Shown here: piece after piece, positions 16,799-28,175 of the stretch
How positions within the stretch are numbered: the stretch's first letter is position 1
How the letters are laid out: each line of letters starts with the position of its first letter
Source: Ureibacillus aquaedulcis
GTDB lineage: Bacteria; Bacillota; Bacilli; Bacillales_A; Planococcaceae
Length of the DNA: 64,000 nucleotides
Direction of reading: 5' to 3'
NCBI RefSeq assembly: GCF_030418165.1
Contig: NZ_JAUHTQ010000001.1
Location: 310,001-374,000, forward strand
Made by a program: the position numbers and the translations under genes
The notes under the pieces: generated by a model
Database searches by the model: none
Told to the model about the DNA's origin: nothing
The model's input: only the letters and a program-made list of their open reading frames with translations

Positions 16799-18526
16799 TT
16801 GAATGAATATATTATTAAAACTGAAATTGCCAAATCAGGAGATGAAACTTTAAAAATTAACAATTTTTACGTTCATAGTAAGTATAATCCAATTGTTGAA
16901 TCTGAAAGGATTGCAGCAAAAGATTATAGTATTAATTGTACTCACATTCTTTTTGGTTATGGAAAAGGTTATATAGTTGATAGCCTATTAAAAAAAATAA
17001 AAAACGAGTCCATTATAATTGTCGATCCTTTAATCGAAATAGGTAAGATCCACATTGAACAACGGCATAAGAGAATTTTAAATATTTATTATTGGAGTGA
17101 AAATTCAGTAAACACTTTGGGGTACTTGATTTCAAGTATATCAGAAGGGAAATCATTAAAAATAAAGATATCTATTACTCCAAATTATAATAAATTATTT
17201 GAAAATGAATATAGGGATTTGTTGATCTATTTACGAGATTTCCAAAACAAAACACAAATAAACTACAATACAGAAGTTCTTTTTGCAGAACAGTGGCAAA
17301 GTAATTTTTCGAAAAATGTTCCTTTGATTGCGAAGGATGAATCATTATCAGTTTTACATAATAAGTTTGATTTACCAGTAATATTGGCTGCAGGTGGACC
17401 TTCCCTTACAAAGCAAATACCATTACTTAAAAAAATTCAAGAACATGTTATTATTATTGCGTCTGGTTCAACAATAAACTCTCTTTTAGCGGAGGACTTA
17501 GAACCTGACTTTATTATTTCTATTGATGGTGGAGAACCTAATTATAATCATTTTAAAGATCTGCATTTTGAAAAGGCAAAATTAATTTATGCACCCTATA
17601 ATCATCCAGGTGTGCGGAAATCATTTAGTAAAAAGTGCTATGTTTTCACACAAGTACATCAAGAGGAAATGGGGAAGTATTTGTTAAGTAACATAGGAAT
17701 TAACTTACCAATTTTAGCAGGTGGAGGTACTGTTGCACATTATGGCGTTACAGTTGCAAGGTTATTAAATTCAGGTCCAATCGCAATGATAGGACAAGAT
17801 TTGGCTTATACTAATAATCAAACCCATGCAGAAGGTAATAAGCACGGACAGAAAGTTGAAAATCTTTCGGAATTAAATAAGGAATTGATTCAAGTTGATG
17901 GATATGATGGAGGGAAAGTAGGTACATCCCGTGATTTTTTATCTATGAAAATGGTATTTGAGGAAATAATTCGTTTTTATAAACCACTTGTTCCCATTTT
18001 TAACTGTACTGAAGGAGGAGTTAGGTTAAAAGGATATGAACAAGTTACGTTCCAAGAATTTATTAATACTTATGTTGACACTAGTAAATTCAAAAATTTA
18101 GAAAAAATAGAGGACAACCAAACATTTTATAAAAAGGACTCAGAAATTGTAGAATTTTACGAAAGTGAATTAGAATTAATTAGAGTCTTGGAGAACCAAA
18201 TAATCAAAGGCATTAATGCTTTAAATAAGAATAAGAATAATGTTTTGTTTGATAATAATACATTAAAATTACTCGATAAAATTGAAAATGAGTTAAATGA
18301 AAAATCGAAAAAAATACAAATACATTTTCTTATTGCTCCAATAACAATTGAAGTATCGAATTGTTATCTGGAAAAGCCTAATGAAACTCGAAAGGAAAGT
18401 TTTCAAAGGGTGTGGAACCAGTCCTATACACTCTATAAACGTCTGTTAGAAGCTTTTGACAAGGCTAAGTATAATTTAAAAGTTGTAATTGAAGATATTA
18501 AATCTAGGAGTGAGAAGATTGAATAA
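16799..18526 (+). CDS. Maf family flagellin nonulosonic-acid transferase (DUF115), long form
   Basis: Motility accessory factor: a cytoplasmic glycosyltransferase that puts pseudaminic or legionaminic acid on flagellin Ser/Thr. The 575-residue product has an N-terminal Maf domain (about 1-170), the central DUF115/MptE-like domain with ILAAGGPSLTKQ, SGSTINSLL, DFIISIDGGEPNYNHF, LAGGGTVAHYGV and MIGQDLAY (about 190-430), and a helical C-terminal tail. GTG 16790 is open, but GAGGTG at 16787-16792 points to TTG 16799. It is markedly AT-rich compared with hag. It follows hag by about 50 bases and overlaps the next gene. The acceptor is inferred from linkage. Confidence 0.85.
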   Translation: MNEYIIKTEIAKSGDETLKINNFYVHSKYNPIVESERIAAKDYSINCTHILFGYGKGYIVDSLLKKIKNESIIIVDPLIEIGKIHIEQRHKRILNIYYWSENSVNTLGYLISSISEGKSLKIKISITPNYNKLFENEYRDLLIYLRDFQNKTQINYNTEVLFAEQWQSNFSKNVPLIAKDESLSVLHNKFDLPVILAAGGPSLTKQIPLLKKIQEHVIIIASGSTINSLLAEDLEPDFIISIDGGEPNYNHFKDLHFEKAKLIYAPYNHPGVRKSFSKKCYVFTQVHQEEMGKYLLSNIGINLPILAGGGTVAHYGVTVARLLNSGPIAMIGQDLAYTNNQTHAEGNKHGQKVENLSELNKELIQVDGYDGGKVGTSRDFLSMKMVFEEIIRFYKPLVPIFNCTEGGVRLKGYEQVTFQEFINTYVDTSKFKNLEKIEDNQTFYKKDSEIVEFYESELELIRVLENQIIKGINALNKNKNNVLFDNNTLKLLDKIENELNEKSKKIQIHFLIAPITIEVSNCYLEKPNETRKESFQRVWNQSYTLYKRLLEAFDKAKYNLKVVIEDIKSRSEKIE

Positions 18527-18863
18527 TGTATTATTTGAAACAGTTGATAGTTATAATGAATATTTAAAGAAATTACCAGAGGGCTGTGTAGCAATTGCGA
18601 ATAAATTCCGTAATGACCAAATTCAAGAAGCTTTATTAAATGTAAAAGACTTTTCAGAAGGTGTAATATGGCTATCTGAAGCAGCAGAAATACTAAAGAA
18701 AAATAAAGTTGATGTTAAATCGAACATAGTTAAAATTCATGAGTTTTTAATAGAAATAAATGAAGCTTTACAAATACAAGATTATTATTTAGTTGCTGAT
18801 TTATTTGAATATGAAATTGCTGATTTTTTTAGACATTATCAGGTTATAGTGATTGAACAATGA
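18519..18863 (+). CDS. Small helical protein between the two Maf genes, function unknown
   Basis: I do not recognise this 114-residue protein. It is acidic and mostly helical by pattern (YNEYLKKLPEGCVAIANKF, GVIWLSEAAEILKKN, LIEINEALQIQDYYLVADLFEYEI), with no signal peptide or membrane segment. AGGAGTGAG before TTG 18519 selects this start over TTG 18489. It overlaps the upstream maf by eight bases and the downstream maf by four, so all three are translationally coupled. Its size and helical nature would suit a Maf or flagellin adaptor, which is inference only. Confidence 0.75.
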   Translation: MNNVLFETVDSYNEYLKKLPEGCVAIANKFRNDQIQEALLNVKDFSEGVIWLSEAAEILKKNKVDVKSNIVKIHEFLIEINEALQIQDYYLVADLFEYEIADFFRHYQVIVIEQ

Positions 18864-20080
18864 GGTTTGAGATTTCTATTGCAAGAGATGGTAATCAAAC
18901 ACTAAATGTAAATGGTATACACATTTATAGTAAATATAAACCTAAAGACCATGCAGCATCTTTTATTGAAAAAGAGTTAGATTTAGATGCAGAAGGTTAT
19001 TTGTTATTAGGTTTAGGACTTGGTTATCATCTTAAAGCTATTACAAAAAGAATTAGAAACAAAAAAATATATATCCTTTGTGTGGATAAACAAGAAGAAA
19101 AAATCTTTGAAAAGTCTTACATTTATGAAGAAATTATAAAAATGTCTAATATTATTATTATCTATGATCCTAAAGATATTAAAATGAATAATAATTTTCA
19201 AGTTATAATACCAAATGCTTGGTTACAGGTTTTAAATAATGAACATCCATTATTTAATTTTTTGGCGGATATAAAAATAAAACAAGAAAGTTACAGTGGC
19301 CAAAAAAATCTATTGGCAGAAAATTTTAGGAATAATTTGTTATTAAATGATCAAAATATAATAAATTATTTATCCAATACTAAGGTAGGAAATAAATTAG
19401 CATGTTTAGTTGCGAGTGGGCCATCACTCAACGAAACAAAAAACTGGCTTAAAAAAGTTAGAAGTCAACTTTACATATTTTGTGTTGGTTCGGCTTTAAA
19501 AGTTTTATTAGAGGAAGATATTGAGCCAGATGGAGTAGTTATTTCAGATCCTAAGATGAATATTGTTCAACAGTTAGAAGGTACTGATTATAGTGGAATA
19601 TTATTTTATTTAAGCACAGCTAATCATATAGCCATTTCAAGGTATAAGCATACAAAATATATTTTGTTTCAAAATGGTTATAAAAGAGCGGAAGAATTAG
19701 CAGCAAGGCACAATATACCTTTAGTTGAAACTGGAGGTTCTGTTGCAACTACTGGTTTTAGCACGTTGGAGTTATTAGGGTTTGATAAAGTAATTCTTTT
19801 CGGCCAAGATTTGGGATTTAAAGAAAGTTACACACATGCAAGTTTTTCGACATCAGGTAGACGAATTAGTACAAAAGAGAACTTACTAAAAATAATATCT
19901 AACAATGAGGAAGAAATTTATACAACACCTAACTTACATTCTTACTTAAAATGGTTTAATTTAAAAATAAGAAATTCAAACATAAAGGTTTATAACACTG
20001 CTTTAAATGGTGCTAGCATTAGTAATGCTGATTTTATTAATGAAAATGAATTTTATAATCTTGTGAATTTAACTAAATGA
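18860..20080 (+). CDS. Maf family protein (DUF115), short form
   Basis: Second Maf-type transferase, 406 residues. The DUF115 core is clear: CLVASGPSLNETKNWL, FCVGSALKVLLEEDIEPDGVVISDP, VETGGSVATTGFSTLELL and ILFGQDLGFKESYTHAS. These blocks line up with those of the longer paralogue (GPSL, EPD, GGGT/GGSV, GQDL). The N-terminal domain, with ISIARDGNQTLNVNGIHIYSKY, also resembles the paralogue's TEIAKSGDETLKINNFYVHSKY. It lacks that protein's long C-terminal helical tail. Two Maf proteins may act on different sites or sugars. Low GC suggests a distinct history from the flagellar core genes. Confidence 0.85.
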   Translation: MRFEISIARDGNQTLNVNGIHIYSKYKPKDHAASFIEKELDLDAEGYLLLGLGLGYHLKAITKRIRNKKIYILCVDKQEEKIFEKSYIYEEIIKMSNIIIIYDPKDIKMNNNFQVIIPNAWLQVLNNEHPLFNFLADIKIKQESYSGQKNLLAENFRNNLLLNDQNIINYLSNTKVGNKLACLVASGPSLNETKNWLKKVRSQLYIFCVGSALKVLLEEDIEPDGVVISDPKMNIVQQLEGTDYSGILFYLSTANHIAISRYKHTKYILFQNGYKRAEELAARHNIPLVETGGSVATTGFSTLELLGFDKVILFGQDLGFKESYTHASFSTSGRRISTKENLLKIISNNEEEIYTTPNLHSYLKWFNLKIRNSNIKVYNTALNGASISNADFINENEFYNLVNLTK

Positions 20081-20119
20081 AGAGAATAAGAGAAAAATTG
20101 TATAAATATGAAATATTTT

Positions 20120-20143
20120 AAACCTATATATTCATAGGTTTTT
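20120..20143 (+). terminator. Terminator after the maf genes
   Basis: AAACCTAT (20120-20127) pairs with ATAGGTTT (20134-20141) around a six-base loop, followed by a short T tract. Confidence 0.65.
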
Positions 20144-20144
20144 C

Positions 20145-20171
20145 TATATTTTAATTAGTACTTACCGATAA
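20145..20171 (+). promoter_or_regulatory. Candidate sigma-D-like promoter for the sugar operon
   Basis: TATA (20145-20148), 15 bases, then ACCGATAA (20164-20171), six of eight matches to GCCGATAT. It would tie glycan synthesis to flagellin expression. The -35 is weak. Confidence 0.33.
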
Positions 20172-20182
20172 TAATAATATAA

Positions 20183-21198
<1,016 letters not shown>

Positions 21199-21199
<1 letters not shown>

Positions 21200-22182
21200 T
21201 GATTGCAGTAATCGGAGGAGCAGGATATATTGGTTCTCATACAGTTAAGTATTTAATTCAACAAGGAAGAAAAGTGGTCGTATTTGATAATTTAAGTACA
21301 GGACATCGTGAATTTGTACCTTCTCATATACCGTTTGTTAATGGAGATTTAGCAAATAAGAATGATTTAAATCAACTTTTTAAATCATATCCAGATATTG
21401 ATACAGTCATTCATTTTGCTGCCTTTGCATATGTGGGTGAATCAGTGCAACAACCTTCAAAGTATTATCAAAATAATGTCATTAATACAATTTATCTGTT
21501 AGATTCCATGCTCGACCATAAGGTGAAAAATATCGTATTTTCTTCAACTTGTGCAACGTACGGTAATTCTGTTGTATCGCCAATTAAAGAAGATCATCCA
21601 CAGATACCTATTAATCCTTATGGTAGAACAAAATTAATGATGGAACAAATTATGGAAGACTATTCTCATGCATACGGATTAAACTATGTTGCATTACGTT
21701 ACTTCAATGCTGCAGGAGCGGATATTGAATGCGAAATTGGAGAATGGCATGAACCTGAAACACATTTAATTCCTTTAATTTTAGATGTAGCTATAGGGAA
21801 AAGTGAAGCTATTTCTGTATTTGGTTCTGATTTTGATACACCAGATGGAACTTGTATTCGAGATTATATACATGTTGCGGATTTAGCAGATGCCCATAGT
21901 CGAGCTGTCGATTATTTGTTAGTCAATAGTGATAATTTAAAGCTGAACCTCGGCAATGGAGAAGGATATTCAGTATTAGATATTATAAAAACCGTAGAAG
22001 AAGTTACTGGAAAGTCTATTAATAAAATAATGTCTGAAAAACGCGCAGGAGACCCTGCAAGATTAATTGGTTCGGCGGAAAAAGCGAAACAGATTTTAGG
22101 TTGGTATCCACAATTGAAATTGGAGGATATAATTACCACATCTTGGCTATGGCATATGAAGAAATTCGGAGGTACAAAATGA
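21199..22182 (+). CDS. galE: UDP-glucose 4-epimerase GalE
   Basis: Interconverts UDP-glucose and UDP-galactose (or the GlcNAc/GalNAc pair). The 327-residue protein has GGAGYIGSH (6-14), [10 protein letters not shown], the catalytic SSTCATYG and Tyr-x3-Lys in [10 protein letters not shown], plus [11 protein letters not shown] typical of GalE. Together with the UDP-galactopyranose mutase at 27023 it could supply UDP-galactofuranose. It overlaps pseB by one base and the next gene by four. Substrate breadth cannot be read from sequence. Confidence 0.88.
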
Positions 22183-23111
22183 AACGTATTTTAGTAACTG
22201 GAGGAGCAGGTTTTCTTGGCTCCCATTTAATTGATAGATTGGTTGAGCAAGGACATGAAGTGGTTAGTTTGGATAATCTTCAAACGGGGTCTTTAGAAAA
22301 TATTAAGCATTTACAAGGGAAAATTACTTTCATTCAGCATGATATTACTGAAGTAATTCCTGATCTAGGGGGATTTGATGAAATCTACAATCTAGCATGT
22401 CCTGCTAGTCCTGTTCATTATCAAGCTAATCCAGTACATACTTTTAAAACAAACGTTCTTGGTGCATTAAATTTACTTGAATTAGCACGCAGAACAAACT
22501 CTAAAATTTTTCAAGCCTCAACTTCCGAGGTATACGGTGATCCTTTAGTACATCCACAACCGGAACATTATTGGGGGCATGTCAATCCAATTGGTATCCG
22601 TAGTTGTTATGATGAAGGGAAACGTGGGGCTGAAACATTATTTTTTGATTATGCTCGTATGTATAATGTTGAAATAAAAGTTGTACGTATTTTCAATACA
22701 TATGGTCCACGTATGCATCCGAGAGATGGGCGAGTTATAAGTAATTTTATTGTTCAATCTTTACAAAATAAACCATTAACTGTTTATGGTAATGGTGAGC
22801 AAACGCGTTCATTTTGCTATGTTGACGATTTAATTGAAGGAATCATTAGGGTGATGGCAACTCCTAAAGAAATTCAAGGTCCAGTTAACCTAGGAAACCC
22901 AAACGAATTTACCATGCTCGAACTTGCAGAAAAAGTATTAAAATTAACGGGAAACGAAACGCCTTTAAAATTTGAACCTTTGCCTCAGGATGATCCAAAA
23001 CAACGCCAGCCGGTTATTGAAGAAGCTAAAAAAATTCTACAATGGGAGCCCAAGATAATGTTAGAAGAGGGTCTGAAAAATACAATCGCGTATTTTGAGG
23101 GGAAGGTGTGA
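22179..23111 (+). CDS. UDP-glucuronate decarboxylase (UDP-xylose synthase)
   Basis: Extended SDR enzyme of 310 residues that converts UDP-glucuronate to UDP-xylose. Family features: [20 protein letters not shown], the diagnostic [17 protein letters not shown] block, [11 protein letters not shown] and Tyr-x3-Lys in [11 protein letters not shown], then [12 protein letters not shown]. These match UXS and separate it from dTDP-glucose dehydratases. The ATG overlaps the galE stop by four bases with GGAGGTAC upstream. galU and ugd, directly downstream, make its substrate. Confidence 0.88.
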   Translation: MKRILVTGGAGFLGSHLIDRLVEQGHEVVSLDNLQTGSLENIKHLQGKITFIQHDITEVIPDLGGFDEIYNLACPASPVHYQANPVHTFKTNVLGALNLLELARRTNSKIFQASTSEVYGDPLVHPQPEHYWGHVNPIGIRSCYDEGKRGAETLFFDYARMYNVEIKVVRIFNTYGPRMHPRDGRVISNFIVQSLQNKPLTVYGNGEQTRSFCYVDDLIEGIIRVMATPKEIQGPVNLGNPNEFTMLELAEKVLKLTGNETPLKFEPLPQDDPKQRQPVIEEAKKILQWEPKIMLEEGLKNTIAYFEGKV

Positions 23112-23116
23112 TTAAA

Positions 23117-24004
23117 ATGACGAAAAAAGTTCGGAAAGCTGTAATTCCCGCAGCAGGGTTAGGTACTCGTTTTTTACCTGCAACAAAGGCACAGCCTAAA
23201 GAAATGTTACCGATTGTTGATAAACCAACAATCCAATTTATCGTTGAAGAAGCGGTTGCTTCAGGAATTGAAGATATCATCATAATTAGTGGGCGAAATA
23301 AGCGGTCAATTGAGGACCATTTTGATAAAACATATGAACTTGAAGAATTACTTGCTCAAAAAGGAAAATGGGATGAGTTAGAAGAAATTCAATCCATTTC
23401 AAATTTGGCAAATATTCATTACATACGACAAAAAGAAACAAAAGGATTAGGTGAAGCAATTTACTGTGCTCACCGTTTTATTGGTAATGAACCATTTGCG
23501 GTGCTATTAGGAGATATTGTTTTACAAACTGAAAAACCTGCACTTGCACAGTTAATTGAAACTTATGAAAAAGAAGAAGCTTCTGTAATTGGAGTTCAAG
23601 CAGTTTCAATGGATGTAGTCGACCAATATGGGGTAATAGACCCTACTGGAAAAATAACTAGTGGACAACCAATTGAGGTAAATGGTTTTGTAGAGAAACC
23701 TAATCGTGAAAATGCACCTTCAAATTTAGCTATAATGGGACGCTATGTATTAACACCAAATATATTTAATGCTCTAAAAGCAACTACTCCTGGAGCAGGG
23801 GGAGAAATTCAATTAACAGATGCAATTGAACTATTGAATAAAAGCGAAAGAATAATTGCTCACGATGTTTTAGGACAACTTTATGATATTGGCAGTAAAT
23901 TTGGTTTTGTTCAAGCAACGATTGATTTCGCATTAGAACGTCCAGAATTACGAGAAGAAGTTCTTTCATATTTAAAAAAAGTTATAAAAAAGGTGGGAAA
24001 TTAG
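23117..24004 (+). CDS. galU: UTP-glucose-1-phosphate uridylyltransferase GalU
   Basis: Makes UDP-glucose from UTP and glucose-1-phosphate. The 295-residue protein has the nucleotidyltransferase loop [38 protein letters not shown] and [10 protein letters not shown]. An in-frame GTG at 23108 is possible, but GGAAGG (23101-23106) is spaced correctly only for ATG 23117. It lies between uxs and ugd, so UDP-glucose, UDP-glucuronate and UDP-xylose production are co-ordered. Confidence 0.93.
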   Translation: MTKKVRKAVIPAAGLGTRFLPATKAQPKEMLPIVDKPTIQFIVEEAVASGIEDIIIISGRNKRSIEDHFDKTYELEELLAQKGKWDELEEIQSISNLANIHYIRQKETKGLGEAIYCAHRFIGNEPFAVLLGDIVLQTEKPALAQLIETYEKEEASVIGVQAVSMDVVDQYGVIDPTGKITSGQPIEVNGFVEKPNRENAPSNLAIMGRYVLTPNIFNALKATTPGAGGEIQLTDAIELLNKSERIIAHDVLGQLYDIGSKFGFVQATIDFALERPELREEVLSYLKKVIKKVGN

Positions 24005-24005
24005 A

Positions 24006-25331
24006 ATGATGAATGTTGCTGTTATTGGAACTGGATACGTTGGTTTAGTAACGGGAGTTGTTTTATCTGAAATCGGACATACAGTTACATGTATAGATAT
24101 AGATGAAAAAAAAGTAGAAATAATGCAGAAAGGGAAATCTCCAATTTATGAACCAGGTTTAGAGGATTTACTTGTAAAAAATATTTCAAAAAATCGATTA
24201 GCTTTTACTACAAATCATAAGAAAGCTTTTGAAAAATCAGAAATCATATTCATCGCAGTTGGTACTCCTCAAAGTGAGAGCGGGGCTGCAGATTTAAAAT
24301 ATATTAAACAAGCAGCGAAAGATATCGCGCAATATATAACGAATGATACAGTTGTTGTTGTAAAAAGTACGGTGCCAGTTGGAACAAACGATTTAGTTGA
24401 AAACATTATTAAACAAGAACTTAAATTAGATGTGAAAGTAGAAGTTGTTTCAAATCCAGAGTTTTTGCGTGAAGGACATGCTATCCATGATACTTTCCAT
24501 GGTGACAGAATTGTTATTGGTTCGGATAAAGAAAAACCGGGAGATAAAATTGAGGCTTTGTTTACACCTTTAAAACTACCAATCGTTCGTACAAATCGAA
24601 GAAGTGCTGAAATGATTAAATATGCAGCCAATGCATTCCTAGCAGTAAAAATTAGTTATATTAACCAAATTGCAAATCTTTGTGAAAAACTTGACGCGGA
24701 CGTGAATGCAGTTGCTGAAGGGATAGGTATGGATAGTCGAATTGGACGAGCATTTTTAAATGCTGGTTTAGGTTACGGCGGTTCATGTTTTCCAAAAGAT
24801 ACTGAAGCACTAGCTTTCTTAGCAAAAGAATATAATACAAGTTTAAACATTGTCGATGCAGCAATTCAGGCAAATAGTAATCAAAGTGAAATCTTCACAC
24901 AAAAAATTATTGATAGATTCAAAGGTAATGTGCAAGGTAAATCATTTGCTATTTTAGGTCTAGCTTTTAAGCCAAATACAGATGATTTAAGAGAAGCCCC
25001 AGCACTGAAAATTATTGAGAAATTACTTTCATTAGGAGCAAAAGTTAAAGTCTATGATCCAATAGTGCAACATCTGAATGAATACCAGGCAGGTGTATTA
25101 GAACATTGTCAATCAATTCAAGAATGTATGGATAATGTTGATGCTACTTTATTAGTAACAGAATGGGATGAATTTATTGAAAATGATTGGAAAGAACTAA
25201 GAAAATATCCAAATCAACCATTATTATTTGATGGAAGAAATATACTTCCAACTGATAAATTGGTTAAATTAGGTTGGCAAGTTGAAGGGATAGGGCAAGC
25301 TCAAAAAAGAAAAAGTGTGGAAGTTATTTAA
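24006..25331 (+). CDS. ugd: UDP-glucose 6-dehydrogenase
   Basis: Oxidises UDP-glucose to UDP-glucuronate with two NAD. The 441-residue protein has the Rossmann motif VIGTGYVGLVTG, VGTPQSESGAADL, VEVVSNPEFLREGHA, MIKYAANAFLAVKISY and the catalytic Cys261 in YGGSCFPKDTEAL. The C-terminal domain has AILGLAFKPNTDDLREAPAL. AAGGTGGG precedes the ATG. It is the last gene of a tight five-gene run (pseB-galE-uxs-galU-ugd); a gap of about 200 bases follows. Confidence 0.95.
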   Translation: MMNVAVIGTGYVGLVTGVVLSEIGHTVTCIDIDEKKVEIMQKGKSPIYEPGLEDLLVKNISKNRLAFTTNHKKAFEKSEIIFIAVGTPQSESGAADLKYIKQAAKDIAQYITNDTVVVVKSTVPVGTNDLVENIIKQELKLDVKVEVVSNPEFLREGHAIHDTFHGDRIVIGSDKEKPGDKIEALFTPLKLPIVRTNRRSAEMIKYAANAFLAVKISYINQIANLCEKLDADVNAVAEGIGMDSRIGRAFLNAGLGYGGSCFPKDTEALAFLAKEYNTSLNIVDAAIQANSNQSEIFTQKIIDRFKGNVQGKSFAILGLAFKPNTDDLREAPALKIIEKLLSLGAKVKVYDPIVQHLNEYQAGVLEHCQSIQECMDNVDATLLVTEWDEFIENDWKELRKYPNQPLLFDGRNILPTDKLVKLGWQVEGIGQAQKRKSVEVI

Positions 25332-25537
25332 TAGAAGTTTTATGGAATGAGGCAAATTGAATTCAATGTTGCTGAGAGTCTATTAGGACTCCCAACAATA
25401 ATTATGGTTTATATATTAAATTTTATTTTGACTAGAAATTGGGGAGCTACTTAAAGGTCTTGGTTAAATCAAAAATCATAATTATTTTAAAAGTTTTTTA
25501 TTTAAAATTTTAGTAAAATATTAGTAGTAGGGGTTGA

Positions 25538-27007
25538 ATGAGTTTGCTTTTGAAAGAAATTGTAGAAGGAAAAAAGTTAATTTTATTTGGTACAGGTACT
25601 TCTTCTAAACGTTATACAGAGTTTTTGAAAAATCAATTTATAGAAGTTGCACAATATACAGATAACAATAGTTATAAATGGGGAACTATTTTCATGGGAA
25701 AAAAAATTGTACCTCCTTCTGAGCTATTGAAAGATAAAGTATTAATTTTAATTGCAAGTATGTTTAGAGATGAAATTGCACAACAATTGCTTGATATGGG
25801 TTTGAAACCACATAAGGACTTTATTTATTATGATAATTTCTTCAAAGACGGCATTGAATATAAATATATTAGTGAGGGTAATGAATTACCAAACATTAGT
25901 AGTGTGGTAAATATTGGAGATTACGCCTCCGAAAATTCAGACACTTTCAAGTTGGAAGTATTAATTGAAAATCAATTTATGAAAGACCTATCAAAGCCTA
26001 ATCTTTTACAAACAAGACAATATCCTAGTTTTTTGTTACCTCAACAACCAAAACCTACTGGTCCTGTATATGTTGCAACGATGAAAGAAGGGTACACATA
26101 TGATCACACAGGTGCAATTTTTGATAAACATGGTAATTTGATTTTTGAACTTTCAACGTTCAATACTTTAAATATAAATTTGTGGGACGCCCAGCGTGTA
26201 CAATTATACGAATTTAACAAAATGATAAATCCCCCTGTTAGTGTCTATGTTGAGGGAGTTGTAGGAGTTGCTACATCGATTTGGGGTGGAGATAATTTTT
26301 ATCATTGGATGTTTGAAGAACTACCGAGGTTTTACCTGTTAAATAAAAGTGGGAAGCATATTGATAAATATGTTAGTCACTTCGAGGGAACTAAGTTTCA
26401 AATTGAGACTTTAAAATTATTAGGTATTGACCTTGATAAAGTAATCTTCTCAAGTAAAAACTTTGCTATACATGCTAATGAGTTAATAATTCCCTATGCA
26501 CCTGCTTTTGATTCAGGTTACATTCCAACATGGATTTGTGACTTTTTGAAAAGTTTACAAATTGATAATATAGATAAACAAAGAAACGATTCTCCTGAAA
26601 GAATATATATCGCAAGAGGTAAGGCAAATCATAAACGTGTTGTTAATGAGGATGTTGTTATTGACCTACTTCAGAAACATAATTTTAAAATTTGTTATTT
26701 AGAAGATTATACTTTATCTGAACAAGCATCTTTATTTTACCATGCTAAAGTAATCATTGCAGCTCACGGTGCGGGGTTGTCCCATTTAGTTTATTGTCAA
26801 CCAGGAACTAAATTGTTAGAAATTTTTAACCCTGTATATGTTCCTACTATGTTTTGGGCGATATGTAGCCAACTTGATATTGACTACTATTGTTCAATTG
26901 GTGAAAAAACAGAGTATATCTATACGGAAGAAATAAATGAAACAATTAATATTAAAGATATTATTGCATCTATGGATGATATTAAAACATTTATATCTAA
27001 TATTTAA
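25538..27007 (+). CDS. Glycosyltransferase family 61 (DUF563) protein
   Basis: The 489-residue protein has two parts. Residues 1-120 resemble a small Rossmann-like sugar-nucleotide domain (LILFGTGTSSKRYTEFL). Residues about 230-480 match the GT61 core: WGGDNFYHWMFEELPRFYLL and AHGAGLSHLVYCQPGTKLLEIFNP are characteristic. GT61 includes plant beta-1,2-xylosyltransferases as well as O-GlcNAc and arabinosyl transferases. With UDP-xylose synthase in the same island, xylosyl transfer is a reasonable inference, not shown. TAGGGG precedes the ATG. No membrane segments, so it is cytoplasmic. Confidence 0.8.
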   Translation: MSLLLKEIVEGKKLILFGTGTSSKRYTEFLKNQFIEVAQYTDNNSYKWGTIFMGKKIVPPSELLKDKVLILIASMFRDEIAQQLLDMGLKPHKDFIYYDNFFKDGIEYKYISEGNELPNISSVVNIGDYASENSDTFKLEVLIENQFMKDLSKPNLLQTRQYPSFLLPQQPKPTGPVYVATMKEGYTYDHTGAIFDKHGNLIFELSTFNTLNINLWDAQRVQLYEFNKMINPPVSVYVEGVVGVATSIWGGDNFYHWMFEELPRFYLLNKSGKHIDKYVSHFEGTKFQIETLKLLGIDLDKVIFSSKNFAIHANELIIPYAPAFDSGYIPTWICDFLKSLQIDNIDKQRNDSPERIYIARGKANHKRVVNEDVVIDLLQKHNFKICYLEDYTLSEQASLFYHAKVIIAAHGAGLSHLVYCQPGTKLLEIFNPVYVPTMFWAICSQLDIDYYCSIGEKTEYIYTEEINETINIKDIIASMDDIKTFISNI

Positions 27008-27022
27008 AGGTGGAAGAAGCAT

Positions 27023-28165
27023 TTGTACAATTCAGTAATCATCGGCGCTGGCTATGCAGGACTTATCCTTGCTGAACGCCTCGCAACACAACGAAACCAA
27101 AAAGTTCTTATTATTGAGCAGCGCCAACATATTGGTGGAAATGCCTATGATCATTTTACAGATGAAGGAATTTTAATTCATGAATATGGTCCTCATATTT
27201 TCCATACTCGTTCAAAAGAAGTATGGGACTATTTATCCCAATTTACAGAATGGTATCATTATGAACATCATGTTAAAGCCATGATTGACGGAAAAGAGGT
27301 TCCGTTACCTTTCAACTTAAATTCGATGGACGAACTGTTCCCAAAATCTTTAGCAGAAAGACTTCAACAAAAACTTGTTGATTTTTTAGGATTCAATGTC
27401 AAAATTCCAATTTTAAAACTTCGTGAGCAAGATGATGAAGATTTAAAATTCCTGGCTGATTATGTCTATGAGAAAGTCTTTTTGCATTATACATTAAAGC
27501 AATGGGGAATTGGTCCAGAGGAATTGGATCCAACTGTTACAGGTAGGGTTCCAGTTTATATTTCTCGAGATGACCGCTATTTCCAAGACCGTTATCAAGG
27601 ATTGCCATTACGTGGTTACACAGAAATGTTTAAGAACATGATAAACCATGCGAATATTAGTCTGATGTTAAATACCCATTATAAAGATGTTATGACCATT
27701 GAATCGGGGAAAATTGAGCTATTTGGACACCCTTTTACAGGAGATGTAATTTATACGGGTAAGATTGATGAACTGTTCCATTATCAATATGGTGAACTTC
27801 CATACCGTTCACTACGTTTTGAGTATGATACATTTGACCAGGAATATGTTCAATCTGTTGGACAATTAAATACACCAAATAGTTATGATTTTACTCGTAA
27901 AACAGAGTTTAAGCATTTAACTGGACAAAAGCATCCAAAGACTATAATTGCGCGGGAATATCCACAAGAATATGTTAACGGAGGAAATATACCATATTAT
28001 CCAATAATTTCCTACGGGAATCAAGAAAAATATAAGCAATATAAAAAGCTTGCAGAACAATTGAAAAATGTACATTTAGTTGGTCGGTTAGCAGAATACC
28101 GTTATTATGATATGGATGCAGTAGTAGCTGCAGCATTAAAATTGTATAAAAAGTTATCGAAATGA
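27023..28165 (+). CDS. glf: UDP-galactopyranose mutase
   Basis: FAD enzyme that converts UDP-galactopyranose to UDP-galactofuranose. The 380 residues carry the N-terminal FAD motif IIGAGYAGLILAERLA, EQRQHIGGNAYD, EYGPHIFHT, PVYISRDDRYFQDRYQGLP and the C-terminal GRLAEYRYYDMD. TTG 27023 has AAAGGTGG upstream. Presence beside galE suggests galactofuranose in the island's glycan, although this window shows no obvious dedicated Galf transferase. Confidence 0.93.
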   Translation: MYNSVIIGAGYAGLILAERLATQRNQKVLIIEQRQHIGGNAYDHFTDEGILIHEYGPHIFHTRSKEVWDYLSQFTEWYHYEHHVKAMIDGKEVPLPFNLNSMDELFPKSLAERLQQKLVDFLGFNVKIPILKLREQDDEDLKFLADYVYEKVFLHYTLKQWGIGPEELDPTVTGRVPVYISRDDRYFQDRYQGLPLRGYTEMFKNMINHANISLMLNTHYKDVMTIESGKIELFGHPFTGDVIYTGKIDELFHYQYGELPYRSLRFEYDTFDQEYVQSVGQLNTPNSYDFTRKTEFKHLTGQKHPKTIIAREYPQEYVNGGNIPYYPIISYGNQEKYKQYKKLAEQLKNVHLVGRLAEYRYYDMDAVVAAALKLYKKLSK

Positions 28166-28175
28166 GGTAATTATC

